From positions 46,902,323-46,966,322 of the forward strand of contig NC_053398.1 of the NCBI RefSeq assembly GCF_905171765.1: 64,000 bases of DNA. Direction: 5' to 3'. The notes beneath the pieces were generated by a model that had not been told where the DNA came from, made no database searches, and saw only the letters and a program-made list of their open reading frames with translations. A program made the position numbers and the translations under genes. The number at the start of each line of letters is the position of its first letter. Within the stretch, counting starts at the first letter, position 1. This stretch comes from Bufo bufo. Lineage: Eukaryota > Chordata > Amphibia > Anura > Bufonidae. Shown here one piece after another: positions 11,749 to 20,956 of this stretch.

Positions 11749-12150
11749 AAGGGGTTTTCTGAGAGTTTTTTTACTGATGACTTAATCTCTGGATAGGTCA
11801 TCAGTATCTGATCAGTGGGGGTCCGATACCCGGGAACCCTGCCAACCAGCTGTTTGAGAAGACAGTGGCACTCGAAGTAGCGCTGTGGCCTTCTCTTAGC
11901 TTTTCCTAGGCCAATGGTGTCACATTCATCGGTCACAAGGCCTAGGTGGAGCTCAGCCGCATTGAAAGTGAATAGGGCTGGGCTGTGATAACAAGCGCAG
12001 CCGCTATACAATGGACGACTCTGCGCTTGGTGAATTGAGAGAAGGCCAGAGCATTAGTGTGAGCACCGGTGTCTACTCAAACAGCTGTTAGTCATGGGGT
12101 CCCAGGTTTCGGACCCCCACCGATCAGGTACTTATGACCTATCCAGATGA
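11749..12150. repeat. palindromic repeat, AAAGGGGTTTTCT family
   Basis: Starts AAAGGGGTTTTCTGAG. The inner arms have 'GATAGGTCATCAGTATCTGA' and, near 12125, 'GATCAGGTACTTATGACCTA'. The right end is degraded. It is the same family as 11408-11720 and is non-coding. Confidence 0.5.
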
Positions 12151-12498
12151 TTTCTCCATATTCTGGGTTAGGCCATTAGTTTGACTTTGTAAAAGGTCTG
12201 AAGAACCGCCATAAGCAGCGGTATTGCCAGGTCCTGCTCCTAGGGTTGACACAAGGCATGTGTTTTCCTGTATGCCAATTTTCAGGAAGAGTGGGTGTCA
12301 GACGGCCATAGCAATGCCCAAAGGAGCAAGTGTGCTAGAATTACAGGACAAAAGCGAAGTGCCTACAGCTGACCGAACCATAAATCAGAGACTGTAGTTA
12401 ACAACCTTGACTCAGCCCCTTTAAGTTGCTAGTTGATGGACTTGTGTCTGCCTCTAGTCAGTGAAGGGTCTAATGCTATCTAAAGAAGAGAGAGGACC

Positions 12499-12502
12499 CA
12501 TA
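12499..12502. repeat. target site duplication CATA, left
   Basis: CATA directly before the TG of the LTR, matched by CATA after the other LTR at 17240-17243. A 4-bp duplication is used by many retrovirus-type integrases. Confidence 0.8.
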
Positions 12503-13586
12503 TGCGGTACGCCAGACCTGCAGGGTAATGCGATTGTGAGGTCACGGTCAATGGCAAGCGAGGGTCACTCACAGTTATATATGGACACCCTGGGCAGGCA
12601 TACAGCAGTGAAGGAGAGGCTGGCACAAAAGTCCTCTGGGGCACGCTCGGTATTTAGGGACCAGGCCTGGTGTTGGATGAGGTGCCCTGGATGTTGCAGG
12701 TGTTTTATGTGCCTGGGGCAAGGTCCCTTTAAGGTTCGTGACGCCAGTGCCAAGTAACGGTGGCACACCGTTTGCTGATAGCAGGAATAACTGAGGAACC
12801 ACGTGATGATAAAACAGAACTTGAATTTTACTTGATCTTAAGTAGTCATTATACATGGACATAGATGGAAGCGCAGTTCCGTTGAAGACAGTTGGTTTCG
12901 GTACAAAAATGCAGGCAATATATAGCAAGGTGATCTCAGAGGGTTAAATACAGGACTTGCAGTACAGGCGGCTTGCACTCTATTCCTGACTGATCCTGGA
13001 ACATGGAAACTATTCCCCAAGGCCCAATTCCTTAGCTCTGGCGTATATCCTTGGGTCTGTAATTATCAAGTACCTCCTCTGCTGTCTTTAGTACCTCTTG
13101 CTTTCCCAGACTTGCCTCTGCCTCTCTCAGTTTCCTCAGGCTGGTTAACCGTGGTGTTCCTGCTTCTGCATATATGGACTCAGGAGGGGAACCTTCTCCT
13201 TGGATCTGGAACCCGGTTACAGGGACTGCAACACCCTCTCCTAGTCCGCAAGCTCCAGGCCTGCTCTGCTTTCACAGGCTCTTGGCCTGGACTTAACTCA
13301 GACATAGTCTGATCTCCAACACAGTCTAAAAACAACCCTTTGCCTCTCCCTGACTGGGCCTTATATAACCTAGGGCTCCCTAGCTCCCTCTAGTGACTCA
13401 GAGCTGGAATGACACCCCTAGCTGGCCTGCACACGCACATTTCACAGTAACAGGGAAGTACATAGCATTACATTACATTATATTGTATGAAGATGACTTA
13501 CACCAACCTCCCCATAAATAAGGGGAAACGACAGCACACAAGTGACCCTTCTGTAGTGACGGGCATTACAGCTCCCGTACACTACA
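12503..13586 (-). repeat. downstream (3') LTR, 1084 bp
   Basis: Differs from the copy at 16156-17239 at four positions that I could find: one near 12849 (T/C), two near 13428-13433 and one near 13483. A TATA-type box in minus orientation lies at 13361-13370. At 12734-12746 the LTR holds a 13-nt copy of the core of the primer binding site. Confidence 0.9.
13361..13370 (-). promoter_or_regulatory. TATA-like box in the LTR
   Basis: Minus strand reads GGTTATATAAGGCCC. The position is near the end of the LTR's first third in the transcription direction, suitable for a U3 promoter. The other LTR has the same box at 17014-17023. Confidence 0.5.
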
Positions 13587-13602
13587 TACCCCGCTGCTTT
13601 AA
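13587..13602 (-). other. polypurine-type tract
   Basis: On the minus strand TTAAAGCAGCGGGGTA ends directly at the LTR. It is a weak purine tract at the position where plus-strand priming is expected. The call rests on position more than composition. Confidence 0.4.
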
Positions 13603-14331
13603 GCTGAGTACGACCTCGTGCCTCCATCAGGGCCCGCCCAACTGGAATTTCTCCTGAAATAGAAAAAGACACATGCAGGCATACATATATGTAATTCATC
13701 TGCATATACATTCACATCAGGTCCAATTGGCAAAGGTGAAGTGTGGTGACAAGGGGCGTCGTTCTCTTCTCTCAGGATAGTGAGTGGAACTGGGGCGCTG
13801 ACCTGGCACAGCGGATGTTAAGGAACCAGGATAGTCCATGACAATGAATAAGTCCATAATAAAAGCAATATCTCAGAGGCTCGCACATAGGAAGTCCATC
13901 TCTGGGCACATTTCTTTAAAAGAGCAAGAATCTCAGAGGCTCAGGTACTTTTGAGTCTATCACTGGGCACATATCCTTGGAATTCCGTTGCACAATAAAA
14001 ATGACAGCACATGAAAGATAGCCCACATTTTCAAATGGCATAAAAACTAATGCTGTAATACCCCTGATCAACCTGAAAAGGGGGTTAAGGGTAAAAAGTG
14101 CAACAAAGGAACAGGCACAACTTGGTGTGTGATAGTGGAAGCAGGCAGGAGGTCCTGGAAACAAACATGGCTTTGCTGACATTATTATTTCAGTGGGGGA
14201 CCACTACCACTGAGCCGTGGGTGAACTGGCAGCAGCAACAAAGGACCATAACAAAGGACTCCTGCCCTGAAAGGGTTAAATTTTCAAAAGTCATTTCTTG
14301 GCAAAACAAATCGAAGGCCTAGCAGGCTAAT

Positions 14332-15795
14332 TCACAAGGGCATATCATAATTACCCGGCTCTGCTGGCAAATAAGACCTGTAGTAATCCTCCACAGGCGG
14401 ATGTGCCCACATTATAGTGTTAGGGGACAGCTGCAGCATGAAGGGACCCCTAATAGGTATTGGCCCCATAGGCCTAGGGGTAAGGACAGTTGGGGACCGC
14501 ACCGGTCCAGGCATGATTATTGTAGGCTGTGCTGGATTAGATACCGCCGCCGCAAGCGGTCCGGTGGGCGCTGGAATGACTGACTCTGCGCAGCAAGTCA
14601 CAGGGTTAGAGGGCCGTCTTGGGAGCACCGACGGAGCGGAGGTAGTAGAAGGTGGCCTACGGGTGGTGACAGGCACCCTTACCTCGTCCTTCTTAGGCGG
14701 CGTCTGGATCCGGGCGGTGGCAATCCTGCGCAACTTCTCTTCCAGACGGACGATCTGGTCACCTATGCTGTCGGTCTCAGAATCGCTGTCCTCTGCTGTC
14801 GCCGCCGGCGCAGGTACAGTGTAAGATGCATCGGACTCGGCCGCTGCAGGTTCCGGTGGCGCATCAGGTCTCCTACCCTTCCGGATATTCTCCAGGGTAA
14901 CGCGGAGTCCTTTCAAATTCTCCATGTCTTGGATGGTTTTCTCCCGGCGAGGCAGCTCGGGGAATGGATAGGGACTCACCCATTTCTCTAGCACGGTTGG
15001 CTGCCAAAATACGTTAGGACCAATGAAAGAGCCCCGCTCTTGGAATGCGTGATGGGCCGGTTCTGGAGAGCGCACAGGTTTGCACTCGCAGCCAGAGTAG
15101 TCCTCATCTGCCTCCCAGTCCTCCGGTTCTTTCTTGGGACGGGTCACGGCCGTAGCATATGGGCCTCGCAGACTCTCGGCAGGGGTGAATTCCACTTCCT
15201 CTCCCTCGCGGAGGTTATGCAGATGCTCAGGGAGGTAACCTCTCTTGACAGACCTCCGGTTGACGTATAAGTCTCTGCCAGTAATGTAGTCTTGTATGAA
15301 CCCGTAGCCATGGGTCTTATCAAAGGACACAACCAACCCCTTTCTCCTTTCCAGGCGGGGTTGGGTATTAGTGTGACGTTCGTGAATGGACTTGGTCAGT
15401 TCTTCATAGTATATTTTAGTTTTAGTATTCCTCTTTATAGCGGCCTCCCGGATCTCTGCCATTAGTGCTGACCACTTGAATGAGGGCTGAAAGAAGTCTC
15501 TCCAGGAGCCGTAGTAGTGCTCCGGTTCTTTCCCCAGTGGCGGGCAGGTGGGTCTCTCCGGTCCCGGAGAGTAGGCCGGTGGAGCCTCCTCTGGCTCTAC
15601 ACCGATATCCTTCAGGTTTAATAGATCAGGCGCGGACATCCCAGCAGAGCAGTCTTCACTCTCCAACATGCTCGATCCTTCTCCGGAGAGCGACAGGGTG
15701 GCGCCAATAAGTTCAGACAGATCCTCCCACTGCATTGGAAGGCCGCCCCCCAGGTACTCCAGTATGGGGGAGGCGGAGTCCATTTCTGCAGACAT
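14332..15795 (-). CDS. cold-shock-domain protein of the LTR element (487 aa)
   Basis: The only gene of the retroelement, so it sits where gag would be. Residues 1-70 are acidic. PPAY at 72-75 matches the PPxY late-domain motif of retroviral Gag proteins. Residues about 150-220 look like a Y-box-type cold-shock domain: GYGFI at 163-167 corresponds to RNP1, DLYV at 175-178 to RNP2, and 'EGEEVEF' with a 'GPYATAVTRP' end follows as in YBX proteins, where this fold binds single-stranded RNA and DNA. Residues near 330-355 ('IVRLEEKLRRIATARI') may form a short coiled coil, and the last 120 residues are proline-rich. No zinc knuckle, capsid major homology region or enzyme motif was seen. The start is the first ATG of the frame, about 360 bases after the primer site. 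RNA packaging or translational control are possible roles but inferred; it could also be a captured host Y-box gene. Confidence 0.85.
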   Translation of the reverse strand: MSAEMDSASPILEYLGGGLPMQWEDLSELIGATLSLSGEGSSMLESEDCSAGMSAPDLLNLKDIGVEPEEAPPAYSPGPERPTCPPLGKEPEHYYGSWRDFFQPSFKWSALMAEIREAAIKRNTKTKIYYEELTKSIHERHTNTQPRLERRKGLVVSFDKTHGYGFIQDYITGRDLYVNRRSVKRGYLPEHLHNLREGEEVEFTPAESLRGPYATAVTRPKKEPEDWEADEDYSGCECKPVRSPEPAHHAFQERGSFIGPNVFWQPTVLEKWVSPYPFPELPRREKTIQDMENLKGLRVTLENIRKGRRPDAPPEPAAAESDASYTVPAPAATAEDSDSETDSIGDQIVRLEEKLRRIATARIQTPPKKDEVRVPVTTRRPPSTTSAPSVLPRRPSNPVTCCAESVIPAPTGPLAAAVSNPAQPTIIMPGPVRSPTVLTPRPMGPIPIRGPFMLQLSPNTIMWAHPPVEDYYRSYLPAEPGNYDMPL

Positions 15796-16130
15796 GCAAA
15801 TGTCCAGACAGGCGGTGGCGCCGACTTGGAGCTTTTTCCCGCTCTCCTCAGCAAAAAGGCGCCAATTTTTACCGCCAATTCAGGATGAAGATGACGCAGC
15901 AGCAAACTCAAGCAAACTCAGCGGCCATCTTTAGTAGAAACGCTGTCTATTCACTGACAGCAAGCGGTGGCTTAAACAAGCAGCAAACAGTCCATAAAAC
16001 ACTATTTTCACACCGCTACTTAGAACAGTCCTTTGGGCCCAGTAATTTTCAATAAAACAATTAGGGCTTGTCACTTTAAGGTAGTCTTTAGCACACAGTT
16101 TTGTAATCCAACAATGGCGCAGATATGCTC

Positions 16131-16150
16131 GGATCCTGTTCGTGACGCCA
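16131..16150 (-). other. primer binding site, serine tRNA type
   Basis: On the minus strand, TGGCGTCACGAACAGGATCC follows the LTR end after a short AT spacer. It is complementary to a tRNA 3' end reading CCTGTTCGTGACG plus CCA, which matches my recollection of a vertebrate tRNA-Ser(CGA) isoacceptor. This fixes the element's orientation and marks 16156-17239 as the 5' LTR. Confidence 0.75.
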
Positions 16151-16155
16151 ATTTA

Positions 16156-17239
16156 TGCGGTACGCCAGACCTGCAGGGTAATGCGATTGTGAGGTCACGG
16201 TCAATGGCAAGCGAGGGTCACTCACAGTTATATATGGACACCCTGGGCAGGCATACAGCAGTGAAGGAGAGGCTGGCACAAAAGTCCTCTGGGGCACGCT
16301 CGGTATTTAGGGACCAGGCCTGGTGTTGGATGAGGTGCCCTGGATGTTGCAGGTGTTTTATGTGCCTGGGGCAAGGTCCCTTTAAGGTTCGTGACGCCAG
16401 TGCCAAGTAACGGTGGCACACCGTTTGCTGATAGCAGGAATAACTGAGGAACCACGTGATGATAAAACAGAACTTGAATTTTACTTGATCTTAAGTAGTC
16501 ATCATACATGGACATAGATGGAAGCGCAGTTCCGTTGAAGACAGTTGGTTTCGGTACAAAAATGCAGGCAATATATAGCAAGGTGATCTCAGAGGGTTAA
16601 ATACAGGACTTGCAGTACAGGCGGCTTGCACTCTATTCCTGACTGATCCTGGAACATGGAAACTATTCCCCAAGGCCCAATTCCTTAGCTCTGGCGTATA
16701 TCCTTGGGTCTGTAATTATCAAGTACCTCCTCTGCTGTCTTTAGTACCTCTTGCTTTCCCAGACTTGCCTCTGCCTCTCTCAGTTTCCTCAGGCTGGTTA
16801 ACCGTGGTGTTCCTGCTTCTGCATATATGGACTCAGGAGGGGAACCTTCTCCTTGGATCTGGAACCCGGTTACAGGGACTGCAACACCCTCTCCTAGTCC
16901 GCAAGCTCCAGGCCTGCTCTGCTTTCACAGGCTCTTGGCCTGGACTTAACTCAGACATAGTCTGATCTCCAACACAGTCTAAAAACAACCCTTTGCCTCT
17001 CCCTGACTGGGCCTTATATAACCTAGGGCTCCCTAGCTCCCTCTAGTGACTCAGAGCTGGAATGACACCCCTAGCTGGCCTCCACAAGCACATTTCACAG
17101 TAACAGGGAAGTACATAGCATTACATTACATTATATTTTATGAAGATGACTTACACCAACCTCCCCATAAATAAGGGGAAACGACAGCACACAAGTGACC
17201 CTTCTGTAGTGACGGGCATTACAGCTCCCGTACACTACA
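16156..17239 (-). repeat. upstream (5') LTR, 1084 bp
   Basis: Same length and near-identical sequence to 12503-13586. The TATA-like box is at 17014-17023 (minus). The 13-nt PBS-core copy is at 16387-16399, in addition to the real primer site at 16131-16150. Confidence 0.9.
17014..17023 (-). promoter_or_regulatory. TATA-like box in the 5' LTR
   Basis: GGTTATATAAGGCCC on the minus strand, the candidate core promoter for the element's RNA. It is identical in the downstream LTR. Confidence 0.5.
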
Positions 17240-17243
17240 CATA
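17240..17243. repeat. target site duplication CATA, right
   Basis: Matches CATA at 12499-12502 on the other side of the element. Confidence 0.8.
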
Positions 17244-17372
17244 TGTCCTAAAGAACCATCATCTCTGTGACAGCTCCAGCTATGAAAGCAGCTTTACCCT
17301 AAGTGCTCCAGAGACAGAGAAAGAGAAGGAAGATTAGAAGGTCCAGGGGAGTCAGCAAGATAACGTGCATGT

Positions 17373-18478
17373 TTAAGGCTGACATAGACATATAAAGACA
17401 GCCAGGTCGTTCTTATCATTTAGACCCAGTGGTGCCATGGCATTGGTTTTTATAATCCACTCAGCTTCCTTTTGTAATAAATTACGTTTTCTATCTCCTC
17501 CTCGCATAGGTAATTTAACTACTTCTATGCCTGCACATTTAAGAACCTCTTGCTTTCCCTGATGCATGGTGTGTATATGTTCAATGAGACGTGTAGCTCC
17601 AATGCCAGTCTCAATCGATCTCCTATGCTCCCTGAAGCGTCCATATAAGGGTCCGTGAGTTTTGCCTATATAAAATCGGCCCCATGGGCAGAAAACAACG
17701 TAAACAACATACGTTGTTTTACAATTAATAAACTATCTTACTATATGATCCATGCCGCCCATGCGAATCAGTGTGCCTCTATGTACAAAATTACACATAG
17801 AGAAATATCTGTAAAGAATAAATCAAGGCAACTGGACTTACTGTAGATTTCTTGAAAACGTTTCACTCGTTCTTCCAACAAGGTTTCTTAATTCTGAGTA
17901 AGTCCAGTTGCCTTGATTTATTCTTTACAGATATACCATGACCTGGATAAATGAGAACCTTCACAGACACATAGAGCAGTGTCCACACCTGAAGTTTCCC
18001 CATGGTCCCCATCTCTCCAACCAGTTCATGTTAGAGCTCACAGAGTTGCTACTGGTAACAATATCTCCTATAGTTTTGCTTCGTCTAAAACTCACAATGG
18101 GCACATGATGTGTTTTATCTCTCAAGAGATCATCCCTTTGTAACATATGCCAATTATTAAGAATAGCTTTTTTAATTACTTGGGCCATAGGGGAATACTC
18201 AAATGTGAACACGGCTCTAGCGTCTTTCGGGAGGTATCCTCTCATTTGCTTTTTCTTTTGAAATACCAGATCATTTTGTTTCTGTTTGTACGCTTTTTTT
18301 ATATGCCCTATCTATGATAAATGTTGGATATCCTCTTTGTAATAGTTGTATTTTTAGGTCTCTACATTGTTCTTCAAACTTCTCTCCACTTCTGACTATT
18401 CTTGCTAAGCGCAGAAACTGGCCATAGGAAACTGCTGTTAGAACATGTGGGGGATGGAAACTTTTATAGTGTAATTGT
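17373..18478 (-). pseudogene. Penelope-like element fragment (RT end and GIY-YIG endonuclease)
   Basis: Reading the minus strand from 18478, the frame at 18245-17961 gives FEYSPMAQVIKKAIL... and '...WGNFRCGHCSMCL', which resembles the C-terminal part of Penelope/Neptune reverse transcriptases. After an insertion, 17700-17373 gives a GIY-YIG-type nuclease part: 'FYIGKTHGPLYGRF', 'EHRRSIETG' and 'KEAEWIIK'. The order of RT then GIY-YIG is that of Penelope-like elements. It is 5'-truncated, split by the foldback at 17803-17966, and shows no complete frame. Confidence 0.65.
17803..17966. mobile_element. 164-bp foldback insertion with 10-bp target duplication
   Basis: A perfect 37-bp inverted repeat (17805-17841 and 17898-17934) surrounds a 56-bp loop, followed by about 30 bases ending CTTCACAG. 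ACACATAGAG occurs directly before it (17793-17802) and after it (17967-17976). It splits the Penelope fragment between the RT and nuclease parts. There is no coding capacity and I do not recognise the family. Confidence 0.7.
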
Positions 18479-18872
18479 CACGCCCTGCCCTGTGGGTGTT
18501 CTGAGAAGATCTGTCAGACTTGCTGCACGTGACTCGATCTGACAGTTTGTTTTGTTGTGGGTTTGAGCAGAATCCCACCTCCTCCCAGGTGTTGTTCTTT
18601 AGGTAATTGGTGAGGCTATTTATTCCTCTCTCTCCCTATAGCCTTTGTGGGTTATAGTTCTGCCTTGTGTGAGCTCTGGAAGTTTGGTGGATCGTCTGCT
18701 CCAACACTAGATAAGTCCTTTTCCCTTTTTCCTTCTGTGTCTGTTTTGACTAGGCCTCTAGGGTGAAGCTAGCTCCTTCGGTTGTAGAAGGAGCTGGGTG
18801 TCTCTTTCCCTCTTCCCTAAAGCTGAGGGTTTGGTACAGTGTGTTATAGTCCTAGGTACGTGGGTATGTGCA
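18479..18872. repeat. possible LTR fragment, TGTCACG type
   Basis: Starts TGTCACGCCCTGCCCTGTGG at the end of the Penelope fragment and runs to the next Penelope piece. It contains the inverted pair AGATCTGTCAG and CTGACAGTTTG. The TGTCACG start is shared with sequences at 63573 and 63863. The texture suits an LTR, but no second copy or target duplication was found. Confidence 0.3.
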
Positions 18873-19320
18873 TCAGGGAGCATAGGAGATCGATTGAGAC
18901 TGGCATTGGAGCTACACGTCTCATTGAACATATACACACCATGCATCAGGGAAAGCAAGAGGTTCTCAAATGTGCAGGCATAGAAGTAGTTAAATTACCT
19001 ATGCGAGGAGGAGATAGAAAACTTAATTTATTACAAAAGGAAGCTGAGTGGATTTGTGTTGTTTTTAGTATTGAATTAAATTGTATTAGATACATGGAGA
19101 TGTGATTGTCTCACCTGTGTGTCTTTGACGTGGGGGAGTGAGTAATGTATTTACTACGCGCCTCAACCGCGTAACGGGAGGCTTGACAAAGCACTTTAGT
19201 TTAGTGCGAAACGGCTGTTGCCTTGTGCTTCTGTGACCGCATCTACTGTGATTTTACCTGGAATAAAGCTACGAGTGGAAAAGTAATTGGTGAGTGCCGC
19301 AATTTTCTTGCTCTCTTTTA
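18873..19320 (+). pseudogene. Penelope-like 3' fragment, opposite orientation
   Basis: 18873-19054 is a near-identical inverted copy of 17454-17634, encoding 'EHRRSIETGIGATRLIEHIH' and 'KEAEW' of the GIY-YIG region. Downstream is 3' sequence with the hairpin AAAGCAC...GTGCGAAACGG at about 19188-19213, the motif type found near Penelope termini. The coding part is truncated at its start and stops at about 19103. Confidence 0.6.
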
Positions 19321-19421
19321 TGAAGCCATTTTAAGACTGTTTATTGGCCTTTTTTCAAATTTCAGCATGCTTTATTGGGTTTTCCAATAAATTTCCCTAC
19401 AGGAAAAAAATGCAAGTATAG

Positions 19422-20535
19422 TGCAGCGTCCCACTTATGTGTGTATAAGTGGTCCCCTTACATTTCTGTAAATGTGTTTAATGTATTGTAATTCCTAAGA
19501 TCAGGCTGGCAGTGTCATTATATTATTTCGCCCCTAGGTGGTGTTTGCGCCACATATTATATATAACTTGGGGTGTGCTAATAAGGAAGTAGTAGGAGAG
19601 TGTGGAGGAAGTGTGTAGAACGAAAACAGAGAGGAGAAGCAAGTGTAGGGAGGAGCAGAGCAGGCTCAGCCCAATATGTAGCTGCCTTCTTTCCTCTGGG
19701 CCCTGATCAAGCGTGGAGAGGACAGACCAAGTAGTCACAGCAGCCCAGCACAGACAAGTGAGTCTATGTACGAATATAAAGCAAGTCTAGTGAAGATTAG
19801 AGCTGAGTCTAGCCAAGGGACTTCACAAGCACCAGTACCTAGACACCACTGGATGATTAGTGCGCAGAATTGTCCTTTTTCACTAAATGCCTTAGTGAAC
19901 CTGAATATTTCAGGAGAGCATCCTGCATAAAATAATGTAGCACAGAGTTTGCCTGCAATGAGGTAGAACGCCCTTATTGGATTGCTCAATATAAAGTAAG
20001 GAAACCATTATATTAAGTACCTGAGTCCCAGAGATTGGACTTAAATCTGAACTATCTAAGAAGAGAACTTTTGTCTTGCCTGTAAAGTAACAGCATTAGG
20101 AAAACTCCTCAACTGACAATTGCCAGACCTGTTGTAAGGATTACAGCTAAACTAATTTCTGAATCATCCTTTATGCCATATAGGTGCACTGTACTGATGA
20201 ACTGTACCACCGGTCCTGAGACATTTCATTTAAGTAAATGTTCAACTGTTTCTACTACAACTGACTCCTTATCCTTTCAACTACCCTCAACATTTGCAAC
20301 TTACGGTGCTGGCATCACGAACACAGGGACCCAGCCACCAAAGCACCTTAAACACCTGTACCATCAAGAGCACCTCAACTACCATCTGGCTGGTGTTCCC
20401 TGCAATAGAGATTGCCCCGGAGGATTTAGTGCTGTCCTTCCCTCCACTACACTGCTGGCCCAGGGAGTAAATTAACTACTACCCCCATCGGCCCACCGTA
20501 ACTCATGTGTTGCCCCTGCGGCCCGGCTCGCTGCA
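19422..20535 (+). mobile_element. solo LTR (1114 bp) related to the cold-shock element LTR
   Basis: Starts TGCAGCG and ends CGCTGCA, with ATAG on both sides (19418-19421 and 20536-20539). A TATA-like ATATATAACTTGG lies near 19559. At 20310-20322 TGGCATCACGAAC follows 'CTTACGGTGC'. The 1084-bp LTRs carry 'TTACTTGGCACTGGCGTCACGAAC' type sequence at the corresponding place, and both continue with 'GGGACC..GCCCC/CCCAG..CACCT' phrases. It lacks an internal region, so it probably arose by LTR-LTR recombination. Confidence 0.65.
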
Positions 20536-20561
20536 ATAGAAGGAAGAATGGAAGCACCCTA

Positions 20562-20951
20562 AGGCCTTATTCACACATCAGTGATTCATGGATGTGTGCT
20601 GTCCATGTTCTCCAGCACATGTACCCATTCATTTTAATGTGTGTATTTTAAAACGGAAGCATGCTCTATTTTTGTCCTTGTTTGCGGATCCATCACCCCA
20701 ATTATTGTCTAGGGGTCCGTAAAAAACACAGACCGAACACAGACGCCATCCGTGTTTCGTCCATGTTTCCCAGACCATTTATAAGTGATGCTATGAAAAA
20801 TAATTTTCAGCTCTGCGGTATCAGTGGAAAACGGATGACACACGGAGAGAAAATACGGACACACAGAACAAACACGGACATCTTCACAGATGAAACACGG
20901 ACTGATTTTTTCACGGACGCCAAGCGGACACAGAAATGTGAACAAGGCCTA
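20562..20951. repeat. palindromic repeat, TAAGGCCTTATTCACAC family
   Basis: The left end TAAGGCCTTATTCACACATC pairs with the right end GTGAACAAGGCCTAA. The body is rich in ACGGACACA phrases. It is non-coding. Confidence 0.6.
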
Positions 20952-20956
20952 AGGCT

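Larger units (their letters stand above)
12503..17239 (-). mobile_element. complete LTR retroelement carrying a cold-shock-domain gene, no pol
   Basis: Two direct repeats of 1084 bp (12503-13586 and 16156-17239) bound a 2569-bp interior. Both read TGCGGTAC...ACACTACA on the + strand, so they have TG/CA ends, and the whole element is flanked by CATA (12499-12502, 17240-17243). A serine-tRNA-type primer binding site abuts the upstream LTR and a purine-rich stretch abuts the downstream LTR, so transcription runs on the minus strand. The interior holds one 487-codon frame and no protease, reverse transcriptase, RNase H or integrase. It must therefore depend on another element. I counted four differences between the LTRs, which points to a recent insertion. 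Confidence 0.92.

Noticed and set aside
14417..14824. 135-codon frame on the + strand inside the retroelement
   Set aside because: Antisense shadow of the proline-rich C-terminus of the cold-shock protein; GC-rich codons create it.
19186..19215. Hammerhead ribozyme in the + strand Penelope piece
   Set aside because: The stem GCAC..GTGC followed by GAAACGG fits, but the CUGANGA core reads TTGACAA and an extra A precedes the stem, so I do not call it a ribozyme.
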